A stretch of 64,000 nt of DNA. Source: Bradyrhizobium semiaridum. GTDB lineage: Bacteria > Pseudomonadota > Alphaproteobacteria > Rhizobiales > Xanthobacteraceae. Positions within the stretch are counted from its first letter, which is position 1. Each line of letters opens with the position of its first letter. Below the pieces are notes generated by a model. That model made no database searches and was not told the DNA's origin. It was given only the letters and a program-made list of their open reading frames with translations. Below are positions 25,586 through 33,809 of the stretch, piece by piece. Made by a program: the position numbers and the translations under genes. Where the stretch lies: NCBI RefSeq assembly GCF_020329505.1, contig NZ_JAGKJJ010000015.1, positions 1 through 64,000 of the forward strand. Reading direction: 5' to 3'.

Positions 25586-26392
25586 TCGCCCCTGTTTCGC
25601 ACTTACCGACATCCGGCCGGGAAGAGTCCTGTGATGCCCCGGACGCATGAGCGGTCGTGCTGTTTGACGACATTCCCCCGCGAAAGGTTTGTTTTGATTG
25701 GATTTCGCGGGCAGCCCAACGCATTCAGTGCCTGCGGTCCGCAGGCCTGTTACTTTCACTCGATACTGGAAACGCTACGAAGTGAGGCTCGGCGGGTGCC
25801 CTTACGACGGCATCGCGGAGCAGATTGAGGAACGACCTAGATCAGCTGCGTCGAGTTGCTCATGTTTCCGAACACCGCTGGATCCCGTCGTTCTCTTCGC
25901 CAACTGGCAAGAGAATCACTTGATCTGACCGTGACAAATTGCCGAATCGCGATCAAGTGCGTGGCGCAAACATGTTGATTCGTTGGCTTTATGTTGTTGG
26001 TCTTTTCCGATTCATTCTTGATGTTTCAAAGCGCAATATTTGATTAGGCAGCCAAACTATATTTGCTGAATCTGCGTTCGATCTGTCACCGCAGCCGCAG
26101 AATCAAGGGCATCGCGTGCATGCGAGCGGAAGTCGCTGTTTGACTCCTCAGCGGGCTCTGCGACGGCGCCACGAGGCGCATGGTCGAATCACACGCCGCG
26201 AACGAGCTCGTGTTTGCACAAATCTCCACGGCTCTGTTGCATTGATGCCGCACTGCGGCACAGCCAGGCGGATGCGCTGGGTTCGCCCGCGCCGGAGGCT
26301 CGGAAGACGAGCGGATGATGACGCACCGGTTTCGGGCAAGCTTGGGATTCTAGCATCGTGCAGGAAGTCGAACCGAGACGGAGCATTTTCAA
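25586..26392. other. 807-base intergenic stretch, partly AT-rich
   Basis: This gap separates ftcR from the next + strand gene. Open frames in it are Arg-rich and look like chance frames. Bases about 25920-26090 are clearly richer in A and T than the rest of the window, with runs such as TTTGATTAG and ACTATATTTGC. That part is the likely promoter region for the gene at 26393, for ftcR, or for both. No hairpin with a T-run, tRNA or repeat was found. A small RNA cannot be excluded. Confidence 0.5.
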
Positions 26393-27340
26393 ATGTCGTC
26401 CGATGGACAAGCTCGTCCCAATGGACCGGCAGACATGTCGGCCGCAGCGCAGCGTCGCGACGCGCGCGATCCCAGGGATCAGGACAAGCTTCAGCTGCAA
26501 CGTGCTGCCGCGTCCGCGGCAGGCGGCAGGAGCGCCTCCGCTGCGGCCGATGAGGCGCTGGCCAAGGAGGCGCTGGAAGGGCTCAAGCGCATTCGCGCGA
26601 AGGCGCGGCTGGACAAGATGGCGATACCCAAGCCGGCGCCGGTTGCGGTGCGGCCGGCCGTGATCGTTGCCAAGGCGCCGGAGCCACGTCCTTCGTGGGT
26701 TGTGCCGCTCGCGGCCCTGGCCGTTTCCGTCGGTTTGGTGGTCAGCGTCTGCACCGGCGTGATCGCCTATCTGACCATGCAGCCGAGCCCGGGCAATGCC
26801 GCAGCCGCCGCCGAGATCAGAAACCTGCGCGAGACCGTCGCGCAGCTGCGCCGCCAAATTTCAGGCGTCTCCGACAATCTCGAGGGATTGCGGACGGCGG
26901 TTGATCTCTCGAGCAAGGCGACGAGCGATCGCTTTGGTCGCTTTGCCGAGAATCTGGACCGCATCGAGCGGGTCAATACCGCCTCGACAGCGAAGCTGGA
27001 AAGACTGGCCCAAGCCCAGACCCCCGCACCGGCTACTGTCGCATCGCAACCTGCGCCGCAGCCCACGACGGTGATGGCGTCGGCTGCCGCCACGGAGGTC
27101 ACCGGCTCGATTGCGGCACCGGACCGCGCGCCGCCCAGGAAGGTGGTCAAGGGATGGTCCGTGCGCCAGGCCTATGAGGGCGTTGCGATCCTGCAGGGAC
27201 CGTCCGGTGTGGTCGAGGCTATCCTCGGACAGCAGGTTCCCGGGCTGGGCCGCATTGAGGAGATCAAGGGAGAGAGCGGGCGTCTGGTGGTGCTGACCAG
27301 CGCTGGCGCAATCATGCCCGCGCGCAAGGTGCAACCCTGA
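26393..27340 (+). CDS. Unrecognised membrane protein with coiled coil and conserved-looking C-terminus
   Basis: The 315-residue protein has a charged, disordered cytoplasmic part (residues 1-100) and one membrane span (about 102-129, SWVVPLAALAVSVGLVVSVC onward). A coiled coil (138-205) and an Ala/Pro/Thr linker (208-248) follow. The C-terminal domain (250-315) contains GWSVRQAYEGVAILQGPSGV and then GQQVPGLGRIEEIKGESGRL. This C-terminal strand-rich block looks like a folded periplasmic domain. I do not recognise the family. It stands alone, converging on the MarR gene 4 bases away. Confidence 0.7.
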   Translation: MSSDGQARPNGPADMSAAAQRRDARDPRDQDKLQLQRAAASAAGGRSASAAADEALAKEALEGLKRIRAKARLDKMAIPKPAPVAVRPAVIVAKAPEPRPSWVVPLAALAVSVGLVVSVCTGVIAYLTMQPSPGNAAAAAEIRNLRETVAQLRRQISGVSDNLEGLRTAVDLSSKATSDRFGRFAENLDRIERVNTASTAKLERLAQAQTPAPATVASQPAPQPTTVMASAAATEVTGSIAAPDRAPPRKVVKGWSVRQAYEGVAILQGPSGVVEAILGQQVPGLGRIEEIKGESGRLVVLTSAGAIMPARKVQP

Positions 27341-27344
27341 GATC

Positions 27345-27929
27345 TCAGCGCTTGCGCTGTTCGAAGCTCGCGCATAGCAGCAGCGTCTCCGCATCGGCGA
27401 TGGCGGCGCGGAACAGGCGGCAGGTAAAGTCCGCCGAGACTCCGCCTTCAGGGGATGGGCGGCTTTCCTTCAGGAACATGCAGCCTCGGCAAATGTCCGC
27501 ACGATGCCGCTGATGCCCGGTATCGGACTGGTCGAGCGCGTGACGCAGCGTGTCGCGGAAGCCAACCCGGCGATCGTCGTCGAGCTGCGCGATGGCATTC
27601 ACCAGAACGTTGAGGGGGTCGCGGGCCAGCAGCTTCTTGCCTTGCTGCGTCACGTCGAGCGTGACGGACCGCTTGTCCTTGGCGGAACGGCTTTTCTCGA
27701 TGTATCCCCGTCCTTCCAGCTCGTTGATAATCAAGGAGGCGGTGCCCCGGGTTGTGCCGACATGGCTCGCCAGCGCAGAAGGCGTCCTGGAGAATCTGTT
27801 GGCACGTGCGAGAAAGCGCAGTGCCGTCCATTCGCGATCGCGCAGCCCGTGCCTTGTCTCCTCGAATAGGATAAGCCGCGCAAGTTGTCCGAGCAGCTCG
27901 ATCGACTCGCGTGCCACGTCCATTGTCAT
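27345..27929 (-). CDS. MarR-family regulator with C-terminal Cys cluster
   Basis: The 194-residue protein has a winged-helix MarR core, with LASHVGTTRGTASLIINELE (residues about 53-72) and GYIEKSRSAKDKRSVTLDVT (the wing). After the core, residues 142-186 hold His142, Cys147, Cys150, Cys170 and Cys186 in a CxxC...C pattern that could bind a metal or Fe-S cluster. The gene lies downstream of the molybdenum hydroxylase genes, on the same strand but 234 bases away with room for its own promoter. It may control that operon, or be unrelated to it. Confidence 0.85.
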   Translation of the reverse strand: MTMDVARESIELLGQLARLILFEETRHGLRDREWTALRFLARANRFSRTPSALASHVGTTRGTASLIINELEGRGYIEKSRSAKDKRSVTLDVTQQGKKLLARDPLNVLVNAIAQLDDDRRVGFRDTLRHALDQSDTGHQRHRADICRGCMFLKESRPSPEGGVSADFTCRLFRAAIADAETLLLCASFEQRKR

Positions 27930-28163
27930 GAGATCATCATCAAACCGGCTGCATCGCTGCAGCCACCCGCAATCGATTGGTGCATGGAAGAGCGGGCTCC
28001 CAGCGATCGCGTGTTGTCTGAGTTCGTTCGCGACACCGGATGGAACCCGGCAGCGGAACTAGAGCATCGCAGCAGAAGTTCGCGTAAACAGATCCACTAA
28101 AGTCTTCGAAGAGTTTGCATCAAATCCATGACGCGCCTGGGACGAACCCTTCCTGCAGTCAAT

Positions 28164-30524
28164 TCACTTGCGACCATGCGGACGCACGAGGTTATCCGCC
28201 CATGCCTCGGCGATATGGGAAAAGGTCAGGTCCTGGTTTCGATCGAGCAGCAGCTCGAGCACGCGGGGCGGCGTCAGGGGAAGCTGCTGGACACGCTTGC
28301 CGGTGGCGTTGGCAACCGCGCATGCGATGGCTGCCCCGACATTGAGGATCGGCACCTCGCCGGCTCCCTTGGTGCCGAGCGGTCCGATCGACGGCGCGCC
28401 CTCATAGAAATCGATCTCGACCGGCACGACATCGAGCGCAAGCGGAACGCGATAGGTCTCGAAACCGCTCTGGCAGACGCGCCCGTTGCTGCCGATCGTG
28501 ACTTCCTCGTGCAACGCGTAGCCCAGTCCCTGCACCACGCCGCCCTGGATCTGGCCGTGGATGGCGCGCGGGTTCAGCGCGCGTCCGACGTCCTGAACCA
28601 CGCGATAGCTGAGCACCTCGACATGTCCGGTGTCCGGATCGACGGCGACCTCGCAGTCGTGGACCGCGAAGATGGGGATGTCGATCGCGTCGATGAAATG
28701 ACCGGCGACGCAGCCGGGCATCGCCGGCACGCCGGCGCCGGTGAACGCGCCGGTGCCGGCGACCGGACCGCCCAGCGCCTGGGCGCGGGTCGCGACCTCC
28801 GCGACGGTGCGGCCGGAGCCGGGCGCGCCTGCGATCTCGATCCGCCCGTCGCGCATGACGAGATCGTCGGGGGCCGCCTCGAGCATCTCCGAGGCGACCT
28901 TCAGCAGTTTCGTGCGCACCTCCTGCGCTGCGGACAGGCTCGCCGCGCCGAGCGAGACCGTGGTGCGGCCGCCGCCGACGCCGACATCGTAGCCGGCCGC
29001 ATCGGTATCGGCTGCGCGCACGATCACCTGGTCGGGCGCAATGCCGAGCGTGCCGGCGACGATCTGCGGCAGGCTCTGCATCATCGAACCCGATCCGATC
29101 TCGACGCCCGACGTCACCAGCGTCGCTGTGCCGTCGGCGTTCATGTTCACCGTCGCTGCCGACGGGCCGACGAAGACGAACCAGGTGCCGACGGTGGTGG
29201 CGCGGCCGTACAGCCGGCCATCGGTGCGTGCCGGCGGCGGGGCGGTTGTCCCGCGCAGCCGCTCCATCCGGTCGAGCATCGGGCCGAGCACGTCAGCCTC
29301 GAACACCTGGCCGGTGGCGCCGAGATCCTTGTCGCCGAGCACGTTGCGGCGGCGGAAGAGAAGCGGATCCATGCCGATCTTCGCTGCGATCTCGTCGGTG
29401 TGCCGCTCCAGCGCAAAGGTGTTATAGACGCCGTTGCAGCACCGGAAGGCGCCGTTCGGCGCCGTGTTGGTGTAGATCGCGCGCGAGACCAGCCGCACGC
29501 TGCCGAGCTTGTAGTTGCCGCCGAGCGTATGCGCGGTCATCGTGGTCAGGAAAATCTGCTCGCCGCCATAGGCGCCGCAATCCATCAGGACGACAGCCTC
29601 GCGGCCGACGATCTCGCCCTCGCGCGTCACCGCCGAGCGGATGCGGATGTCGGCATTCTCGCGGAACAGGCAGGTGAGCATTTCCTCCTCGCGCGAATTG
29701 GCGAGGCGCACCGGCCGGCCGCTGGCGCGGGCGAGCAGCGCCGCAAAAGGTTCGACCGCCATATCGAATTTGAGCCCGAAGCCGCCGCCGACCGGCGGCA
29801 CCGTGACGCGGATCTGCGACGCCGGCACGCCGAGAATGCGCGCGGTCGCGTTGCGGATGCTCCAGGGCACTTGCGTCGACGTCTCGATGTGGAAGCGGCC
29901 GTCCTCGTAGCTCGCGACCACCGCACGCGGCTCGAAGGCGACGTGGTTCTGGCGGCCGACGCGAAAGCTGCTCTCGACGATCTCGACGTCGGGCCGGGCA
30001 AACGCGGCATCGACATCGCCGCGAACCACGGTCGCCTCCCAGGCGACATTGCCTTCGCGGGCGCCGCCTTCGAGCAGGACCTCGTAGTCGCGCCAGCCGG
30101 GATGCACCAATGGTGCTTCGGGTGCGAGCGCATCCGCCATGGTCAGGACTGCGGCCAGTGGCTCGATCTCCACCTCGATCGCGGCAAGCGCGGCCTGCGC
30201 TTGCGCTAGGGTGACCGCCGCGACCGCGGCGAGCGGCTCGCCATCGTAGCGGATCACGTCGCGGGCGAACAGCGGATGGTCGGCGATGCCGATCCCGACC
30301 ATGCCGGGTGCATCTGCTGCGGTCACGATGGCGCGCACGCCCGGCATCTGCGCCGCCCTGGACGTGTCGAGACGAACGATCCGTCCCGACGGCACGCCGG
30401 CGCGCAGCACGCCGGCGTGCAGCATGCCCGGCAGGTAGCGGTCGATGGTGTAGCGCGTGCGGCCGCGCAGCTTGTCGGCGGCATCGCGCCGGCGCAGGTC
30501 CATCGTCGCGGAAACGTCGGACAT
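28164..30524 (-). CDS. Molybdenum hydroxylase large subunit (xanthine dehydrogenase/CO dehydrogenase family)
   Basis: The 786-residue protein starts with the family's N-terminal aldehyde oxidase/XDH domain, DAADKLRGRTRYTIDRYLPG. The molybdopterin-binding region includes VPPVGGGFGLKFDMAVEPFA and NTAPNGAFRCCNGV. The active-site Glu is in TKGAGEVP, about residue 723. Such enzymes hydroxylate N-heterocycles or aldehydes using water. GAFRCCNG lacks the AYRCSFR-type loop of CO dehydrogenase, so CO is not the expected substrate. It follows the [2Fe-2S] subunit gene by 15 bases. Because that gene is broken here, the enzyme may lack its electron path unless another small subunit substitutes. Confidence 0.93.
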   Translation of the reverse strand: MSDVSATMDLRRRDAADKLRGRTRYTIDRYLPGMLHAGVLRAGVPSGRIVRLDTSRAAQMPGVRAIVTAADAPGMVGIGIADHPLFARDVIRYDGEPLAAVAAVTLAQAQAALAAIEVEIEPLAAVLTMADALAPEAPLVHPGWRDYEVLLEGGAREGNVAWEATVVRGDVDAAFARPDVEIVESSFRVGRQNHVAFEPRAVVASYEDGRFHIETSTQVPWSIRNATARILGVPASQIRVTVPPVGGGFGLKFDMAVEPFAALLARASGRPVRLANSREEEMLTCLFRENADIRIRSAVTREGEIVGREAVVLMDCGAYGGEQIFLTTMTAHTLGGNYKLGSVRLVSRAIYTNTAPNGAFRCCNGVYNTFALERHTDEIAAKIGMDPLLFRRRNVLGDKDLGATGQVFEADVLGPMLDRMERLRGTTAPPPARTDGRLYGRATTVGTWFVFVGPSAATVNMNADGTATLVTSGVEIGSGSMMQSLPQIVAGTLGIAPDQVIVRAADTDAAGYDVGVGGGRTTVSLGAASLSAAQEVRTKLLKVASEMLEAAPDDLVMRDGRIEIAGAPGSGRTVAEVATRAQALGGPVAGTGAFTGAGVPAMPGCVAGHFIDAIDIPIFAVHDCEVAVDPDTGHVEVLSYRVVQDVGRALNPRAIHGQIQGGVVQGLGYALHEEVTIGSNGRVCQSGFETYRVPLALDVVPVEIDFYEGAPSIGPLGTKGAGEVPILNVGAAIACAVANATGKRVQQLPLTPPRVLELLLDRNQDLTFSHIAEAWADNLVRPHGRK

Positions 30525-30539
30525 GTGTGCGTCTCCCGG

Positions 30540-30885
30540 TTAGGTCTCGGCCAAAGCGAGCAGCGTCGCATCGACGATCCGCTCATATCCCGTGCAGCGA
30601 CAGATATTGCCGGTCAGCGCCGCGCGAATCTCGTCGCGCGTGGCCTCTCGCCGGGTCGCCAGCAGGTGCGTCAGGCTCACCACCATGCCGGGAAAGCACA
30701 TGCCGCACTGCACGGCATCGCTAGCCTCGAGCGCCGCTTGGATGCGGTTCAGCTTGCCGCCGATGGCGACAGACCGGCTTTGCACCGGTCAGATGCAGTT
30801 CCTCGCGCAGCACGTCGACGAGCGGAGTTAAGGGATCGGCAGTGGAGGCGACGCGGTCGCCGTTCACGATCAGGTTGAATCCCAT
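30540..30885 (-). pseudogene. [2Fe-2S] subunit of the molybdenum hydroxylase, internally deleted and frame-shifted
   Basis: Reading from 30885, the protein begins MGFNLIVNGDRVASTADPLT and runs to DVLREELHLTGAKPVC, then shifts out of frame near 30775-30785. The other frame resumes at SVAIGGKLNRIQAALEASDA and continues through VQCGMCFPGM and GNICRCTGYERIVDA to the stop. The segment between, which in this family holds the four Cys of the plant-type [2Fe-2S] cluster (GCGxGxCGACT...C), is absent. About 115 codons remain of the usual 150-165. The binding site GGAG before the ATG is intact, so the loss looks recent. Confidence 0.85.
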
Positions 30886-30902
30886 GTGCCTCTCCGGAAC
30901 AT

Positions 30903-31790
30903 TCAGGAGCTGAGAGCTGCGATCGTCGCGCGGCGAACAAGGCCGGGCAGCACGCTGACGCGATACCAGGCCGGCGCATCCACGCCGTCGCGGCCGACGA
31001 ATTCGCCGGCAAGCTCGGCAGCGGCGCGCGCGGCTGCCGCGGCGTCCAGCGGACGCCCGACCAGCGCCGCCTCGAGGCGCTCCCACCGCCGCGCGACCGG
31101 CTCGACAGAGCCGACCGCGATGCGCGCCGTCCGGACGCGGCCCGCTGCATCGATGCTGGCCGCAAGGCTCACGATGGCCACGGGATAGTCGCCGGCACTG
31201 CGCAGCGGCAGGCGGATATGGGCGCTCTTGCGCTCCCCCCGAGGCACGATGATCCGCGTCACCAGGCGGCCCGGTGCGAACGATGATCGGCTCCTGAGAA
31301 AATCCGCCAAGCTAACACGCTCGCGGACATCGCGGCCCGCGATCTCCACCTCGGCATCGAGGCAGAGCAGGGCCGGCACGCAATCCGCCGCGGCGAATTC
31401 CGAGGTCGAGAGATTGCCGCCGATCGTCGCCATCGAGCGGATCGCGGGATTGGCGGAGCGGCCGGCGGCATTTGCGAGGACAGCGAATTCTGGGAGACCG
31501 GCAAGGGCCGTCGCGAGCGCAACGTGCGTGACCGCCGCCCCGATCTCGACCGCATCGTTGCCGATCCGAACCGTCGTCAGTTCGGCGATCCTGCCGATGG
31601 CGACGTAGTGCGCCTTCATCTGCTCATGCCGGATCGGCGACCTCATGATCCATGTCCCGCCGGCAAAGGCAGAGCCAGCGGCACCGTATTCGTTGAGCGC
31701 ATCGAGTGCGGCGGCGAGCGTCGGTGCGACATGGATCGATGTCGGCGTATCGGGCCTCTCGGTGCTCCGGATGGGAGAGCCTGTCGTCAT
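30903..31790 (-). CDS. FAD-binding subunit of the molybdenum hydroxylase
   Basis: The 295-residue protein has the FAD-binding fold of the CO dehydrogenase medium-subunit family. FAGGTWIMRS-type sequence is near residue 40. RSMATIGGNLSTSEFAAADC is the second FAD motif (family form: TIGGN..T..P..D). The C-terminal CO-dehydrogenase flavoprotein domain follows. It passes electrons from the [2Fe-2S] subunit to an acceptor. The ATG at 31790 overlaps the end of the permease gene by 4 bases, so transporter and oxidase belong to one operon. Only the FAD and Mo subunits are intact. Confidence 0.9.
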   Translation of the reverse strand: MTTGSPIRSTERPDTPTSIHVAPTLAAALDALNEYGAAGSAFAGGTWIMRSPIRHEQMKAHYVAIGRIAELTTVRIGNDAVEIGAAVTHVALATALAGLPEFAVLANAAGRSANPAIRSMATIGGNLSTSEFAAADCVPALLCLDAEVEIAGRDVRERVSLADFLRSRSSFAPGRLVTRIIVPRGERKSAHIRLPLRSAGDYPVAIVSLAASIDAAGRVRTARIAVGSVEPVARRWERLEAALVGRPLDAAAAARAAAELAGEFVGRDGVDAPAWYRVSVLPGLVRRATIAALSS

Positions 31791-32800
31791 TGGCGTTGCT
31801 CCAGCCGCAGCCGGTCGAGCAGCACGCCGATGATGACGATCGCGCCGAGCACGATCATCTGCACGTAGCCATCGATCCGGGTGAGGTTCATGCCGTTGGA
31901 GAGGATGGTGATGAAGAGGGCGCCGAGCACCGCGGTGCCGACCCCGCCGCGGCCACCCGCGAGGCTGGTGCCGCCGACCACGGCGCCGGCGATTGCCTGC
32001 AGCGAAAGCGCGCCGCCGAGGTTCGGCTCGCCCGATCCGGTCCGCGCCGTCATCATGATCGCGCCCAGCGCGGCAAGCCCGGAGCACAGCACGTAGGTCG
32101 CAACCAGGATGCGCCTGGCCGGCAGGCCGGCGACCGCCGCGGCGCGCGGATTGGTGCCGATCAGGTAGATCGAACGGCCGAATACGGTTCGTGACAGCAT
32201 CAGGTGGAGCACGACGCCGACCGCCACGGTGATCACGATGGCCGCCGGGACGCCGAAGACGCTGCCGCTGTAGAAGATCTGCGAGAACGACGCCGGCACG
32301 CCTTGCACCGGCCGTCCCGACGAAAGCGTGGTCGCGATTCCGATCGCGATGTTGTAGCTGCCGAGGGTCGCGACGAACGGGTTGACCCCGAGAAGCGCAA
32401 TAACCACGCCGTTGAAGAGGCCGCAGGCGATGCCGAGGGCGAAGCCGGCGCCGAGCCCGGCGAGCAGCACGACGCCGATGTCATGACCCGACGCCGTCGC
32501 GCCGGCCATCGCGAGCGCGGTGCCAACGCTGACCATCGATACAGTCGGGCCAAGCGCGAGGTCGAAACCCCGCGTCAGGATGACCACGGTCTGCGCCATC
32601 GCGAACAGGGCGAGATAACTGGTCTGCTGCGCGATGTTGAGCAGATTGGCCGGCGACAGCACCCCGCGGTCGACCGCGGCGAAGCCGAGCAGCAGCAGCA
32701 CCAGCGCGACCGGCAGCACGGCGCTCCAGATCCAGCGGCCCGGCGCCAGCTTCGGGCGGTCCGTGTCCTTGGCGGCGACCGACAATTCGAGGTCAGACAC
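31787..32800 (-). CDS. ABC transporter permease, ribose type (second)
   Basis: The 337-residue integral membrane protein has about nine spans. It carries the family block LALFAMAQTVVILTRGFDLA (normally ...GGIDLSVG) and GTNPRAAAVAGLPARRILVA. It belongs to the RbsC/XylH-like permeases. The start is taken as GTG at 32800, where it overlaps the first permease by 8 bases; a longer in-frame version lacks hydrophobic continuity. Two different permeases in one system suggest a heterodimeric channel. It is coupled to the FAD subunit gene downstream. Confidence 0.88.
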   Translation of the reverse strand: MSDLELSVAAKDTDRPKLAPGRWIWSAVLPVALVLLLLGFAAVDRGVLSPANLLNIAQQTSYLALFAMAQTVVILTRGFDLALGPTVSMVSVGTALAMAGATASGHDIGVVLLAGLGAGFALGIACGLFNGVVIALLGVNPFVATLGSYNIAIGIATTLSSGRPVQGVPASFSQIFYSGSVFGVPAAIVITVAVGVVLHLMLSRTVFGRSIYLIGTNPRAAAVAGLPARRILVATYVLCSGLAALGAIMMTARTGSGEPNLGGALSLQAIAGAVVGGTSLAGGRGGVGTAVLGALFITILSNGMNLTRIDGYVQMIVLGAIVIIGVLLDRLRLEQRQ

Positions 32801-33809
32801 GGGCCTTGCTCCGTCGGCTGAGTTCGTCCAGCGCCACGGCCGCGACCATGATGACGCCGAGGAAGACCGGCTGCAGCCGGGAATCGACGTGCAGCAGGTT
32901 GAGCGCATTGCCAAGGATGGTCAGGAAAAGCGCGCTGATCGCGACGATTTCAATACGTCCGACACCACCGCGCAGGCTGACGCCGCCGATTACGGCAGCC
33001 GCGATCGATTGCAGCATCATCCGGTCGCCGCCGAAGCTGGCCTGGCCGGAGCCGACCTGCGCCGTCAGCAGGATTCCGGTCAGTGCCGCAAGCACGCTCG
33101 AGACCACATAGGTGCCCACGATGTGGCGCTGGATCGACACGCCCGACACGACTGCCGCGTCGACATTGCCGCCGATCGCGTAGACGTAGCGGCCGAACAG
33201 CGTGCGCCGTTGCACGAACACCATCAAGGCGATCACGACCAGCGCGACATGGACGGCGGTCGGCAGCCCGAGTGCCTGGGCGCGTCCAAAACCCTTCACG
33301 AAGATTTCGGGCATGCCGTAGACCGGGATGCCGTTGGTGATCATGAGGCCGACGCCCGCGGTTGCCGACATCGTGCCCAGCGTCACCACGAAGCCGGAGA
33401 CCTTGAGCTTGGCCACGCAGAAGCCGTTGAGGAGTCCAACCACCGCTCCGCAGCCGAGTCCGGCCGCAACGCCGCCGGCAATGATGAGGGGCGTGTTGCC
33501 GGGAAATGCGGCGGCTGTGGCTGCCATGGTCTTGGCAGTGACGACGCTTGCCAGCGCGACGACGGCGCCGACCGAAAGGTCGAAGCCTCCGGCGATGATT
33601 ACCAGAGCCTGACCGCAGGCGACGATCGCGAGCAGGGACGCGTTGCGCAGGATGTTGAGGACATTGTTGATGCCGTAGAACTGTGGATCGACCGCCGACA
33701 TGCTGGCCACCAGCAGCACCAGCAGGGCCGGCAGCAGCCCGATCCGGCCTGCGATCGACCGCGGGCCGATCGCGCTCTGCGGGCTTGCGGTAGCCAGAGC
33801 CGTGTTCAT
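32793..33809 (-). CDS. ABC transporter permease, ribose type (first)
   Basis: The 338-residue protein has the hydrophobic pattern of RbsC-like permeases and the conserved LAIVACGQALVIIAGGFDLS, followed by VGAVVALASVV. YAIGGNVDAAVVSGVSIQRH is the cytoplasmic coupling motif. It overlaps the ATPase gene by 4 bases and the second permease by 8 bases. Together with the ATPase and the TorT-like binding protein it forms a complete importer. Confidence 0.9.
   Translation of the reverse strand: MNTALATASPQSAIGPRSIAGRIGLLPALLVLLVASMSAVDPQFYGINNVLNILRNASLLAIVACGQALVIIAGGFDLSVGAVVALASVVTAKTMAATAAAFPGNTPLIIAGGVAAGLGCGAVVGLLNGFCVAKLKVSGFVVTLGTMSATAGVGLMITNGIPVYGMPEIFVKGFGRAQALGLPTAVHVALVVIALMVFVQRRTLFGRYVYAIGGNVDAAVVSGVSIQRHIVGTYVVSSVLAALTGILLTAQVGSGQASFGGDRMMLQSIAAAVIGGVSLRGGVGRIEIVAISALFLTILGNALNLLHVDSRLQPVFLGVIMVAAVALDELSRRSKARV

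Noticed and set aside
25586..25759. Upstream in-frame extension of ftcR by 58 codons
   Set aside because: The family begins at the receiver-like domain, and a good binding site precedes 25585. The extension has no similarity to FtcR-type proteins.
26116..26553. A 145-codon + strand frame starting in the gap before the orphan membrane gene
   Set aside because: It is full of Arg and overlaps the better gene at 26393 in another frame; composition argues against coding.
28128..30209. A 693-codon open frame on the + strand
   Set aside because: It lies entirely opposite the molybdenum hydroxylase gene, is extremely rich in Arg, Asp and His, and has no domain. It is a product of GC-rich codon use on the other strand.
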